48,963 nucleotides of DNA, from positions 186,153 to 235,115 of the forward strand of contig BFEA01000202.1 of the NCBI GenBank assembly GCA_003427395.1, given 5' to 3'. This document shows, piece by piece, positions 18,467 to 28,621 of this stretch. The notes below the pieces were generated by a model. That model was not told where the DNA came from, made no database searches, and was given only the letters and a program-made list of their open reading frames with translations. The first letter of the stretch is position 1. The number at the start of each line of letters is the position of its first letter. The position numbers and the translations under genes are program-made. Source of the DNA: Chara braunii (taxonomy: Eukaryota > Streptophyta > Charophyceae > Charales > Characeae).

Positions 18467-19482
18467 AGTAATAGGACGACTCTCATTGGAGCCCCCAACT
18501 ACTCCTGAATAATTTGTCGTCTGACTTTAGGTGTGTAATAGGATGACTTGAACTACAGTAACCTACCACCCACTCAAAGTTAAACGGTTGGGTTTAGGTG
18601 AGTAGATAGAAAAAAAATATCAAGATAACTCATACTGGAGCACCCTATTATTTATAAAATATAAGTTAGTTCAGACTCAAACAACTAATAAAGCGACCCT
18701 CACTGGAGTCTCTTACTACTTTATGAGTATTAAGTAGTCTAACTTCAAGCAAGTAATAGGATGACCCCCACTGAAGTCCCCTACTACCTCCTGTAGCACG
18801 ACAAGTAATAGGATGACTCTCACTGAAGTATCCTACTACCTGTCCTTCGGCGTTAGACACGTTGAGGACCAATAAACAGACAGGAAGACAAACAACAAGA
18901 AAACTCACACTTGAGTATCCTGTTGCTTCTTCAATCTCGTTATTTATGGTTTGAGCTAGTAATAGGATGACCCTCACAGGAGTCCCCTACTAAAGCTTTG
19001 AAACCTCATCGTCTAAATTATTGAATCAAGTATTAGGATGATCCTCACTGGAGGTATCATACTACTGATTCAGTACTTAGTCGAACAATTTGTACATAAT
19101 CAGTGATTGATAGGCGTTTAATCTTCCATAAGCGGCAAGATGACTTTCACTGGAGCATCTCACTACTTTCCATCATTAATCGCCTAAAGGTCAAACAAAT
19201 ATTATGATTTGTCGAATATCAAAACAGATAGTGAGATGTTCAAGTGTGAACCGTTCTATTATTCGTTTTAAGCCAACTGGTTGGATACTTTAGTGTGAGT
19301 TACCCTGCTACTTGTATAAGTTGCTATATACGTAAGTATCTATTGTTCGTTTGCGTATGGGATGGATGAATTTGAAAGGGTGGTTGGATACTCCAGTGTG
19401 AGTTATCTCGCTACTTGTTTGAAGGTAGATTGCTTGAAATTGATCAGTAATGGGAAATTTCAGTGCGAATCGGTCTGCTACT
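18467..19482. repeat. Array of ~37-bp self-complementary units (about 14), orientation flips midway
   Basis: Units contain AGTAATAGGATGAC, then a CTCACTGGAG core, then TCCTACTACC-like sequence. Starts are near 18467, 18533, 18622, 18684, 18752, 18804, 18903 (partial), 18958, 19029 and 19131; from ~19227 units are reverse-complemented (19278, 19380, 19445). Spacing is irregular (~50-110 bp). Arms pair and vary together: TAGGAT/ATCCTA (18804), AGATG/CATCT (19131), AGTAT/ATACT with TGAT/ATCA (19029), GTTCA/TGAAC (19238), AAG/CTT (18684). The array begins where the hAT pseudogene breaks off. No coding potential. Confidence 0.75.
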
Positions 19483-20844
19483 TATCTGTGCCGGATTAAG
19501 AAGAACCCAAGAAAAATAGGAAAGGGGCGTACTTCAAGTGAGAGTGAGTCTACGTAACGGAAGAATGATCAAAACCACGAGAAAAAAAAAACCCAATGAA
19601 ATAAAGAACCACCGCATAAACTGAATCCACTTGTAGTCATCTGAATATGAATTCGGGCTAGTTGAAGTCAAGCAAGCAGCAAAGGTTGTACTTGATCTTG
19701 GAGAGAGAGAGAATGAAGAGAATAAAAGTAAAGGAAAATATAAATTTTGCCTTTAACAACTTAGGATATGAGCGCAAGTCTCCTTGAGGAAAAATGAGAA
19801 GGGACAGATGACACAAACTGACCATTGAGTAAGGACCAGGAGTTGAGCTTTGGGATGTCATTCCGGAAGCTTACAATTATGTTATAGGGATTCAACCTTC
19901 GAAACAATAAGAGGGTGAGAAGCGGGAGAAAGGGATGTTAAGTCTTTGTCAACCCGTGTGTGTGCAGGTCGCTATCATATTTCACCGAGAAAGGATCCGT
20001 AGGAAGGATCCACACGAACTGCAATTGTCTGTTATCTCTCGGTAACATGTCATTTTTTACCAATTCAACTGTTTTCCTCCTTTGACTTGATACCCACAAC
20101 TAAAGACAAACCTTGTAGCCAATAAAAATGTCTCTTGCGATCGAGTGCTTGGATAGTTCTGGTCGCTCTCAAAGATGTTTTCAAATGAAGTGAGGGGGTT
20201 GGGCTCGACGAGTTTCAGGAAAGATAAAACTGTTAGGCATGGTTTGAAGGATATTAGGGACAGGTCGATGATGTGGACTGAAAGTTGACTTCTTTAGTGC
20301 ATGGCATATGAATTGCCCTTGCATGTTTTGTGCAAATTTGTCGTATGAGCATGTTTGGTTGAACTGAATTTGACTGCTTGAAAAACCTCTGGCATGCCGC
20401 ACTTATGAAAAGGGTAGGTGTTTCACTGGTAAAACCTCGTACTTAATATTGTATGAAAAACCTTTTGTTTCATTATCATTAACGTTCTAAGTGTTTGAGT
20501 AAAACTATCTCTAATAGAATGGTGATACGGTTCAGACTTCTTGTCCTGAAGTCTGGGAAGTCCCGTGTTGATTTAATTAACATTAGCAAGAGAATCCCTT
20601 AGGTCACGTATATCTTGTATTTTGCCTAAATTTGTCGGTTACTATGCACAAGTTTATAACGGAAAATATTTTGTTGTTTTACAAATTACTGAAGATATGG
20701 TTGGTCATAAATTTGGGGAATTTACTTCTACACGTAAAACAAATCTTTAAAAGTGTGTTTGTAGCTTGTGTGATTGATAGGGTTTATGTAACCTATGGAC
20801 CAAGTACGATTAGATCAAAGTGATGAATGTAAGAAAGTTTGTCA
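19483..20844. other. No gene recognised
   Basis: AT-rich sequence with short ORFs and no recognisable motif. A small GGATCC-flanked hairpin lies near 19995. Nothing else is supportable. Confidence 0.4.
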
Positions 20845-21255
20845 GTCGAAGTCTACCTGAATAGCAAGCCGGTTAGGGAGATCAGCACCCCGATGACCGA
20901 CATATATACGGGTCAGTCTTAGCCGTTCTACCGCTCATATGTCTGTGCTATAGCAACCGAGCAAACACCCTCGACTGACTTACCTTTGCGATTGCAAGTA
21001 AAAACCTTCGCACGTGGGTCAATAGCTCAACAGGGATACACTTGCCTAAGGGTGGTGAGAACCCTTTCGGTAGAGGTGAGTTGTACCTCGCGGAGCTCTA
21101 TCATGTCGTAGAGAGCGACGAGAGGTATAACAGACACCGACAGTCGAAAAGGTATCTGCGCTGATTTAAGAACACATAGTTACTCCTGTGTGACACGATT
21201 GTGAGGTCCGACACTTGCTGCAGGGTGTGGGACCGCCGTGCTCGACAACGACATT
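20845..21255 (-). repeat. Left arm of a ~410-bp inverted repeat pair
   Basis: The reverse complement aligns with 23103-23515. Shared blocks include CACGTGCGAAGGTTTTT, TGCAATCGCA(A/G)AGGT, GTTGTCGAGC, CTACGACA(T/G)GATAG and CGCGAGG. Divergence is substantial. The arm contains TAGCTCAACAGGGA, which fits a pol III A-box, but no convincing B-box. Confidence 0.6.
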
Positions 21256-23102
21256 AGATTTTTTTTTTTTCTTTCTTTTTAATATATATTTTTTATTATT
21301 TAGTATTTTTTTGTTTTAGTTCCCTTTGTGTCTTTTCGCAAGGGAACTAAGGGTTCGTTTTTAACGTTGATTATGAATAGGCAGCCTCGACTGGCCGGCC
21401 CTTCACGTCTAAGTTGCCAAGAGTGTGACTTGGTGGGCCTCTTGATGTAGAACTTCAAAAAAAGGGGGCGACCCACAACCACTTTGGTAGGAGGCTTATC
21501 ATCCCCATAGAAGGTCATAAGCCCCGTCCTTGCCATCAAAGACGGGTACCCGTTAGGGGTAGTCTGATGACCTTTTTGTAAAAAATAAATAGTTAATCGG
21601 TATCCCGTTATGGGACCACCGCACGTTGAGCTGATGATCATTTCACGCAAAGTCGAGCAGGCAGGGGACTAATTGTAGAGAGTTTTTTATTAAGACATAA
21701 CTGTTGAGGTCCGGTCACGCTTTAGTTATTATATAATAATTTTAACTATGTTTGACATTTAATTATTAACAACCAAAGTTTTAAAGATTGCTTGTATCCC
21801 GTATTTAGAACGCAGTGATTGCAGTACGTAGCAATCTTATAAAAGAATAAACTACCGCGTCACGTGTTATTGGTCAGTTGATGTATGATCAAGGATATTC
21901 TTGTTGCCTGTAAGTCGGGGCAACGATGTGAAGAGGGTGATTGTTGGCCTGCAATTTAAGAGGGACTAAGTATGTGCAAAGAACGTGGAACTCTGTAAGT
22001 GATTGTGGCGGTTCGGAATGGATTGGAGGGCTATAAGCCCAACTATTGGAAATCTCTAGTACGCTGGATCTTGGAGTCGGAGGAGGGAAGTCTCTGGATC
22101 ACCACAATCCTAGACTTCGGCGGTAGGGAGGGAAAATTGAAGATCAATGTTGAGGGAGTGAGAGAAGAGGAAATGAGAAAATCCGAGAGAATAGAGGCGG
22201 CTATTAGTGTTGAAGAGATGGGGCTACTGCGGAGATTCAAGTGATAGTCTCTTATCACGAGACAAAAGTGTCTATTGGGACCGCTGAGCGTGTACAGCAG
22301 CGGTTGGACCGGGACTCCCAAGGCTGAGTCTGAGGCTAATGACGCCGTAGAAACCTAGTCCCGACATGGACAGGATCAGTGGAGGCGGGATCACCCTGCA
22401 ACGACGCAGGTAGAAGAAGGCCCTCATGCTAACTCATGTTGGCGGAGGCGCCGAGTAGGAGGCGGTTACGGGGTGACGGGTCAAGTATGCATGAGAGGCA
22501 TGCGCAAGAGAGAGGACGCTCTCAAGAATGTTGAGTGATCTCGGTTGACGTCACCGACTTTCCGCTCAGTTATTGTTGCTATGTCTATCAACTTTGCTTG
22601 TGTTATGGTGTGTAGAAAAAGGATGAGCTGACTGAAGAACTATCGATACGCACCTAGAAAGGAGATCTGCTTCCTTCACACCTACGAAGGAATTGAGACC
22701 GAGAGGTGATTCGAGAAAAGCAACGGAGAAAGAGTGCGAAGGCAGATGTGCGAGACTTGAAAAGTGACTATGTTGTGTTATCATTTTATCCTCATGTGCG
22801 CCATGAGAATTATAAACGCTTGAAGATGCATGCTGAAGCCAAACTTTTCATGAGATTCCAAGCGCGCGCATGCTTCCTAGATACTCCAGTTTGTGGCCTA
22901 GACCGAGACACGAGACGCAGCTACACACAACCCGAGAACACCATGGTCAAATAAGTGCGGATGATGTCTTGCAAGAGTGCAAGCAGGTGAAAAGCATCAG
23001 TCACCTTCAAGAGAAAGAGAGAGGAATTCGAGGGAACAATGGTGGGGCAAGGTGGGCTCATTTTCCAAAGTTGACGTCACTCATGTCATCCTTTGATTAA
23101 TG
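21256..23102. other. Interior between inverted repeats; unidentified ORFs
   Basis: Holds a T-rich tract (~21259-21300), a 116-codon minus-strand frame at 21650-21300 (contains GLMTFYGDDKPPTKVVVGRP), a plus-strand 81-codon frame at 21999-22244 (acidic/basic EGVREEEMRKSERIEAAISV) and plus-strand frames at 22706-22954 and 22870-23100. None shows a family motif I recognise. If the flanking inverted repeats are element termini, these may be remains of its ORFs; equally they may be chance frames. Confidence 0.3.
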
Positions 23103-23515
23103 TTCTTTGTCACAACACGTTGTCGAGCGCATCGGTCCCGCACGGGGACCCTCCCGGCCGCGTCAAGCAGGATTTTGCAGGACTTGTCGCGTAGAGCGTT
23201 TGCCGCTCCGACCGAGTGTGTTAGCCGTACCTCCCACGAACCCCTACGACAGGATAGGGTCACGCGAGGCACTGCTTTTACCTCCACCCGCGGGAGCTGT
23301 CACTATCCCTTGGGTGGGCGTATCCCCGCCGAGCTACCAAACCACGTGCGAAGGTTTTTCGTATGCAATCGCAGAGGTGGCCCGACCGAGGGCGTTTCTC
23401 GTTCGCCGTAGCATAGGGGGTACATGCGGTCAACGCCCCTCAATCGGACCCGCACGTGAATCTACGCATTTGGGGGGCTTAGGTCCCAAGCACGACTCGT
23501 TGTCGGTCGACTAGG
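23103..23515 (+). repeat. Right arm of the ~410-bp inverted repeat pair
   Basis: GC-rich, starting near ACACGTTGTCGAGCGCATCG and running to GTTGTCGGTCGACT. It is homologous to the reverse complement of 20845-21255. On the minus strand it contains GGTAGCTCGGCGGGGATACG, an A-box-like motif, with GGGGTTCGTGGGAGG ~80-90 nt downstream as a poor B-box candidate. Long open frames across it follow from high GC and are not supported as genes. Confidence 0.6.
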
Positions 23516-24769
23516 ACGCAATCCACTCTCCACGCGTTACACCACACAAAAATACAAACACAAAACAAACTTTCCTAGTCCCTTCAGTACCCAACCCATA
23601 ACTTTCCAACATGGAAATCGGGTAAGCGCCACGCGTGGGACTTAGTATAACACCACGCGGGCGCCGGGCCTACACATATCGGCTAACAATGCAATCATAC
23701 ACAAGCAGTCGTGATGATGACGCACTATATAGTACCCATAATCACACGATCCTCGATGGTCTCGAGGGTCACGTTCGACACTCAAGTGTCGGCTGACACG
23801 CGCCTTGAGGGGTTAATCTCTCGACGCTAGACAACCACCAAGGCGGTTGACCACCACACCCTCTTCTGCACCCTTTGGAGAGTGGGTGGTACACAGGTTC
23901 CGACCTGTGGTGGCAGTCAACTCTCGTGGCCTAGGAGACAAACTCCATCATCCAAGGCCGGGAGAGAAATCAAGGGGTTTGACTTAGACGGTTGCCACGG
24001 GCTATAACGTCCAACCATAATAATTATAAAAAGCAAAAGTTAAAAGAGGATCTTCCTTGTCTCTCAACGCAGATCCGGTCGATCCTTACGCACGGTCACA
24101 GTAGACCGTGCAGACATTCGAAAGGTATATATAGAAAGGGTCATAAGACACGAGACGATCACTTCTCACAATCACAGTGTGACTTCCCTCAAAAAATATA
24201 TATATGATCGCAGGCAAGTTAAATCCAAAGTCCGAACCACAATCATACCTGCAGTCACATCAAAGGTTCCACATAAACAAAATACGCACTACACGGGGTC
24301 AACTTCAACCGTTCTTTGCGCTCACACCCCTTTGCCTTAACCATACAAGCCCCAACCTTTGTCCAACCTTCCAAAAGAAAACACTCAGTCCTTTTTAAAT
24401 AGCCATTCAATAAAGTCCGGGTAAAAACCCAAAGGTAATATTTTAATCCACAGGGTCCAAGGCCTTTAGGTTGAGTAGCGAGAATGAATTAGAGTTAAGC
24501 CGGAAACCGACCTGTTATCAAAGGATAACAGAATATGATCCTCGTAGGATCAGCTTGAAGCTAGTCAAGCCTTGAATCAATCTGAATAAAGATGACCTGC
24601 AATGCAGCACAGACCAGTGCCCAAACCAAGCTTGATTGATCATGAAATAAACCTACTTTTCTAGCTGACCTCTAATGTTTGTCTAAAAAATGCTAGGAAT
24701 TTCGACAGTATACCCCCTAAACGAGGGCAGACTGTTGAGTTCTAAAGTTTTAAAATATTCTAACTCTTC
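23516..24769. other. No gene recognised
   Basis: Includes a CG-containing stretch to ~23950 with ACGCGTGGGACTTAGTATAAC and CACCACGCGGGCGCC-like segments, then AT-rich sequence with short frames. No feature is supportable beyond probable decayed repeat DNA. Confidence 0.35.
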
Positions 24770-25140
24770 TAAAATACAGAAAAATTCGGCAGCGCTTCCC
24801 TTAGGAAAAGTGTCTTCCCAAAATTTATACAAAGCTAAATACAAGATAAAAATTAACTCTGACTTTTACAAAGCCAATTTTTGTCCAACTCCCTGAATCA
24901 ATAAAAATTTTGGCAGCATCTCCTTTAGAGAGGTAGGCTTCCCAAATTTATACTAAATCATATATGAATTTAGACAAAAAGTTGAATTTGTAAAGGACAA
25001 AATTTAACTAACTCCCTGGATTTGCAGAAATTTGGGCAGCGCTTCCCGTAGAAAAAGTGTCTTCCCAGAATTTATACAAAGCCAGAAATAGAAAATAAAC
25101 TTATCCCAGAAAATACTGAAACTGAACTAAAAATAAATTT
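24770..25140 (+). repeat. ~125-bp tandem repeat with inverted arms, 3 units
   Basis: Units begin near 24778, 24903 and 25026. Each has AAATTTGG-type sequence, GGCAGC(G/A)(C/T)(T/C)TCC, then TTCCCAAAATTTATAC-type sequence, so the outer arms (AAATTTTGG ... CCAAATTT) are complementary. They are followed by AACTAACTCCCTG-like spacers. Non-coding. It lies just upstream of the larger AACTTA hairpin array. Confidence 0.7.
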
Positions 25141-25350
25141 AATTCAGAAAATGCAGAAATTGAACTAACTCCTACAGCTCCAGCACATGACGAGCATCTA
25201 AAGCGACTAAGCTATGAAGAGATGCCCCAAACGAGTGCCCGCAAACATCCATAAACAAACATCCCTCTCAATCCCACATCAGTTTGATCCAAGTAGTTCG
25301 TTAATCTCTCAATTATTTTAACCCTCAATAAACCCCCTTTCCTATGGCAT

Positions 25351-26375
25351 AGGACAGATCGTTCCAACTTAAGGGTACGCCTGCCCTGTCTAAGCAAGTG
25401 AGTAGGGTACGCACAACTAGACTGCCCCAACTTAGGGGTATGCCTAGCTTACATGACTGAGACGTATGTCCAAACTGCCCCAACTTAGGGGTATGTCCGG
25501 TCCAACATAAACTGTGTACATAAAGCATATGACCAGTCCGCCCTAACTTAAGGGTACGTCTGGCTTCTGCTTAATTGATGACATGAGGCATAAGACTAGA
25601 CTGCCCTAACTTAAGGGTATATCTAGTCAGCCTTAAACGAAGTCTACATATGGCATAGGATTAGACTGCCCCAACTTAGGGGTATGCCTAATCCGCCTAC
25701 ACAAGTACGAACGACGAATGGTCAGATCGCCCTAACTTAAGGGTACGTCCAACCTACATAACATCAACGACAAAAGTATATCGCTAGGCCGCCCCAACTT
25801 AGGGGTACGCCTAGTTAGCCTAAATAGTTTAAGTTACAATAAGGCAAATGCAACCAGACCGCCCTAACTTAAGGGTACACTCAGTCTGCCCGGGTTACCT
25901 TTACTTTATATTCTTCAGTTGTCTCTTTTCTCATTTTGTTCCACCCAACTTACTGACTGACGCTCCCAACTTAGGGTGTCCGATTTGCCAGATAATATAA
26001 ATTCATAGAATATGTATAAAACTTATACTTTGGTTGACCATTAAGTTCACAGCTTATGGCTAAGCCGCCCCAACTTAGGGGTACGCTTAGTCTTATGCCT
26101 TTGTCCCCCTCAGAAGAAACATACACAGAACTGGGTCTACGCAACTTAGAACATCCCCAGCTCTGCTTTCAGCAACCCGAAAAGAAACACCAGGATTCTG
26201 AGTCCTCCCAACTTAGGGTGCCCGTCCTCCTGTTCAGAAACCCCAGAAAAAAACAAGTGGCTGGACCGTCCAACTTAGGATAGGCCCATCCCTCAAAGTC
26301 ATACACTCAGCCCAACAGACAAAAATAAAACACATCACTGAACCCACTCAACTTAGAGGGATTCAGCCTTGGGTT
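25351..26375 (+). repeat. Tandem array of hairpin units with constant AACTTA loop and covarying stems (~14 units)
   Basis: The core CCCC-AACTTA-GGGG or CCCT-AACTTA-AGGG recurs about every 50-75 bp: 25424, 25478, 25540, 25603, 25668, 25730, 25792, 25862, 26067, with degenerate units at 25364, 25963, ~26140, ~26207, ~26268 and ~26347. Flanking arms pair and differ between units: ACTAGA/TCTAGT (25594), GGATTAG/CTAATCC (25657), CTAGGC/GCCTAG (25782), CTAAGC/GCTTAG (26058), CCAG/CTGG (25532), GACAG/CTGTC (25353). The closing pair alternates C-G/T-A in concert. Spacers are unrelated to one another. Non-coding; not CRISPR given the eukaryotic context. Confidence 0.85.
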
Positions 26376-26565
26376 GACCCGGTCAACACATGCAAAACAC
26401 CTTCAGCCGGCCTTTCCCCATTTTTCCTTTTCTTTATTCAAACAGATCAAGTATCTGACTTTCACACATAATTCGTTCCTTTCAGTTTGCAGTGGTTCAA
26501 GAAACAAAGAACAAACAATATAAAGTCAAAAATAGTATTTATCAAAGTCCCAATTAGTCAAAAGT

Positions 26566-27005
26566 TCCACAAGGGTGTGCAGATGAAGAAGCGAAATAGG
26601 CTTGAGTTTTAGAAGGTCGCCAAGTTGTTTGAGATCTCAGCCAATGTGTGCCTTCCTGCACACCGCAGGCTGGCTACGGTTTTGCTCTACCGTTGATAGC
26701 GAACGAGTCCCTGCTTGACGTTGAGGGGGGCATCTGGATGCAGGCGTCGTGGGAGCAGACGGATGAGGGGATGGCACAGGAGGAGCATGAGCGGCAGGCA
26801 CGTTCGTGGCGGAGAGACCCATGCGGGTCCAAGCCACCTCCCGGTGGCGTCGCAGACGTTTTCTGTACTCGGGCTGAGACGTTGAGGCCGTACCCTCGAG
26901 GCGACAACAACGACTTTGAGGTTCAGGCCGAGGAGAGACACCGCGCGGTGTCGGAGGGCCCAACATTCAAGCCCTCCGCAGTGTGTCAGTTTGCCACACC
27001 GGTTT
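26566..27005 (+). pseudogene. hAT transposase C-terminal fragment (dimerisation domain end + acidic tail)
   Basis: From 26568 the frame reads HKGVQMKKRNRLEF, then TAG (26610-26612), then KVAKLFEISANV. This is the plant hAT dimerisation signature (KKRNRL...KL...N). After a frame change, 26648 onward reads GYGFALPLIANESLLDVEGG, a SWRRDPCGSKPPPGG segment and LRPYPRGDNNDFEV, an acidic tail like that of DUF659 hAT proteins (from memory). It is ~90% identical in DNA to 34586-34965. The N-terminal and catalytic parts are absent here. It could be the 3-prime remainder of the same ancestral element as 17131-18462, but that is unproven. Confidence 0.65.
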
Positions 27006-28620
27006 GGTGCGCTGACACGCTCTGTGGAAGTAACCGGTCTAACCCCATTCTTTTAATTTTATTATTGCTTATTATTATTATTATTTAAACCTGACCACGA
27101 TTTAAGGTATGGTTTTTACAGGGTTCACCGACATTAATTATTCGTAGTGGGATTGGTGAAGCCTACCGCTGATTTTCTTCAGGAGGGTTCGCCCAACTCC
27201 TAATGAAAATAAAAATAAAAATAAATAAATAAATAAATAAAATGACTCAATAAAAGCGGCTCTAAGCCGCAGTTGCGTGCGTACTTGCCAGACCTGGACC
27301 TGGACCAAGCAACGTTCTATTCTGCCCACATCTGTAGGAATGGGCCTGTAGTGGGATAGCCTGTCGAGAAAACTTTGTCCGCTGTAGCATTACCGGGTCT
27401 GAATGTTGGTACCAACAGCCTAAGTGGTGTCAGTATGCACTTTGGCCAGACCTGGTTCCAGACCAGAGGGTGCTCGTCGAGCCTATGTTTTTCTGCTAAG
27501 GGCCTAAAAACCAGCGCCGCTAACGGGAGTATTGCACCTGGAGACAGCACCAGCGGCGGTACCGCTGAACCTGGTATACTTAGGTGGTGTCTTCCCCATT
27601 TTTTTCAGAGACGCATACGTGCGTGCTCAGGTGCCACCTGTTGAGGGGCACAACAACCAACTGCGACACAGGAAAATTGTCGCTTGGCCGTTACAAAGAG
27701 TGAAGAGGGTTTGACTTTAGGGGGCTCAGTTCCGATTGAGGTCATGCAACAGGCAGAGAGAACGACTTACTAGGCCGCCAATGCCAGATGGGCATGTACT
27801 ACTTTACGACCTGCTGGACTGCCACAGACCTGTTGCAAAGGCGATGGGGGTTTTGACCTGGTCACCCACAGATCAACCAGCCTGGCGACAATCTGGTGTT
27901 ACCTGCCGAGAGTACAATGGATGATATGATTAATAGACGCCAGCATTCACTGTCTGCGGATCAGCTAAGCAAGGACTTGGTTGTGCAGTCAGTTGTGCAG
28001 ATTTACTAGTCTATCAGGTGCCTCAATAAGAGCTGGCAACTGCCTCTTACTTTCGGGGGTGGTGAGTGCCTGTGCAAACGTGGTCGATCAGACGCAGACC
28101 AGGTCAGAGTCAATCAGATGGTCATCCCATACAAAAATCAGGTATTGGGGGAATAAGACCTGTGTTTTAATTAGGGGAAAGTTTAAGTGGCAAGTAATAA
28201 GGCTGCGTGCTGATTTCGCAAGGATCTATATTTATTTATTTATTCATTCATTTATTCATTTGTTTATTTCCCCTCATTTATATATCAGTTAAATTTTGAA
28301 ATATCTCAACATGAAACCCCATGATTCGGTAACATTGTCAAGGGCCTAATCACGAGAGATCAATGGGTTTTGGAGTGTCCTCTGAGAGTTAGCAAGTTGT
28401 TCCTTCGCTGATTGGTCGAGAAAACTAATTAATTTTCTTATTCATTTTAGCAATACGTTAGAGTCTAAAAAATCTTGATTGGGCACTCCTGTCTTGCCCC
28501 CGCCGTAAATTTGTTGATGAATAACTGACGGTGCAACGATATTAGCCATGAGCGAGGGTCTTTCGAGCCCCGCTGTTCCTTCAACATAAATTGATTACTT
28601 ATGCCTCTCCCTTTCTCTAG
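27006..28620. other. No gene recognised; two short A/T microsatellites
   Basis: (AAAT)n lies at ~27204-27241 and (TTTA/TTCA)n at ~28226-28265. Moderately open frames at 27375-27644 and 27981-28292 have no recognised motif. The interval may be the non-coding 3-prime part of a decayed element. Confidence 0.4.
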
Positions 28621-28621
28621 T

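Noticed and set aside
23107-23514. 135-codon GC-rich plus-strand frame
   Set aside because: Lies entirely in the inverted-repeat arm, no motif, and the homologous arm has no matching frame.
25351-26375. CRISPR-like array (short palindromic repeats with unrelated spacers)
   Set aside because: Eukaryotic transposon context, irregular spacing, repeat arms that differ from unit to unit, and no cas-like genes. CRISPR repeats are near-identical.
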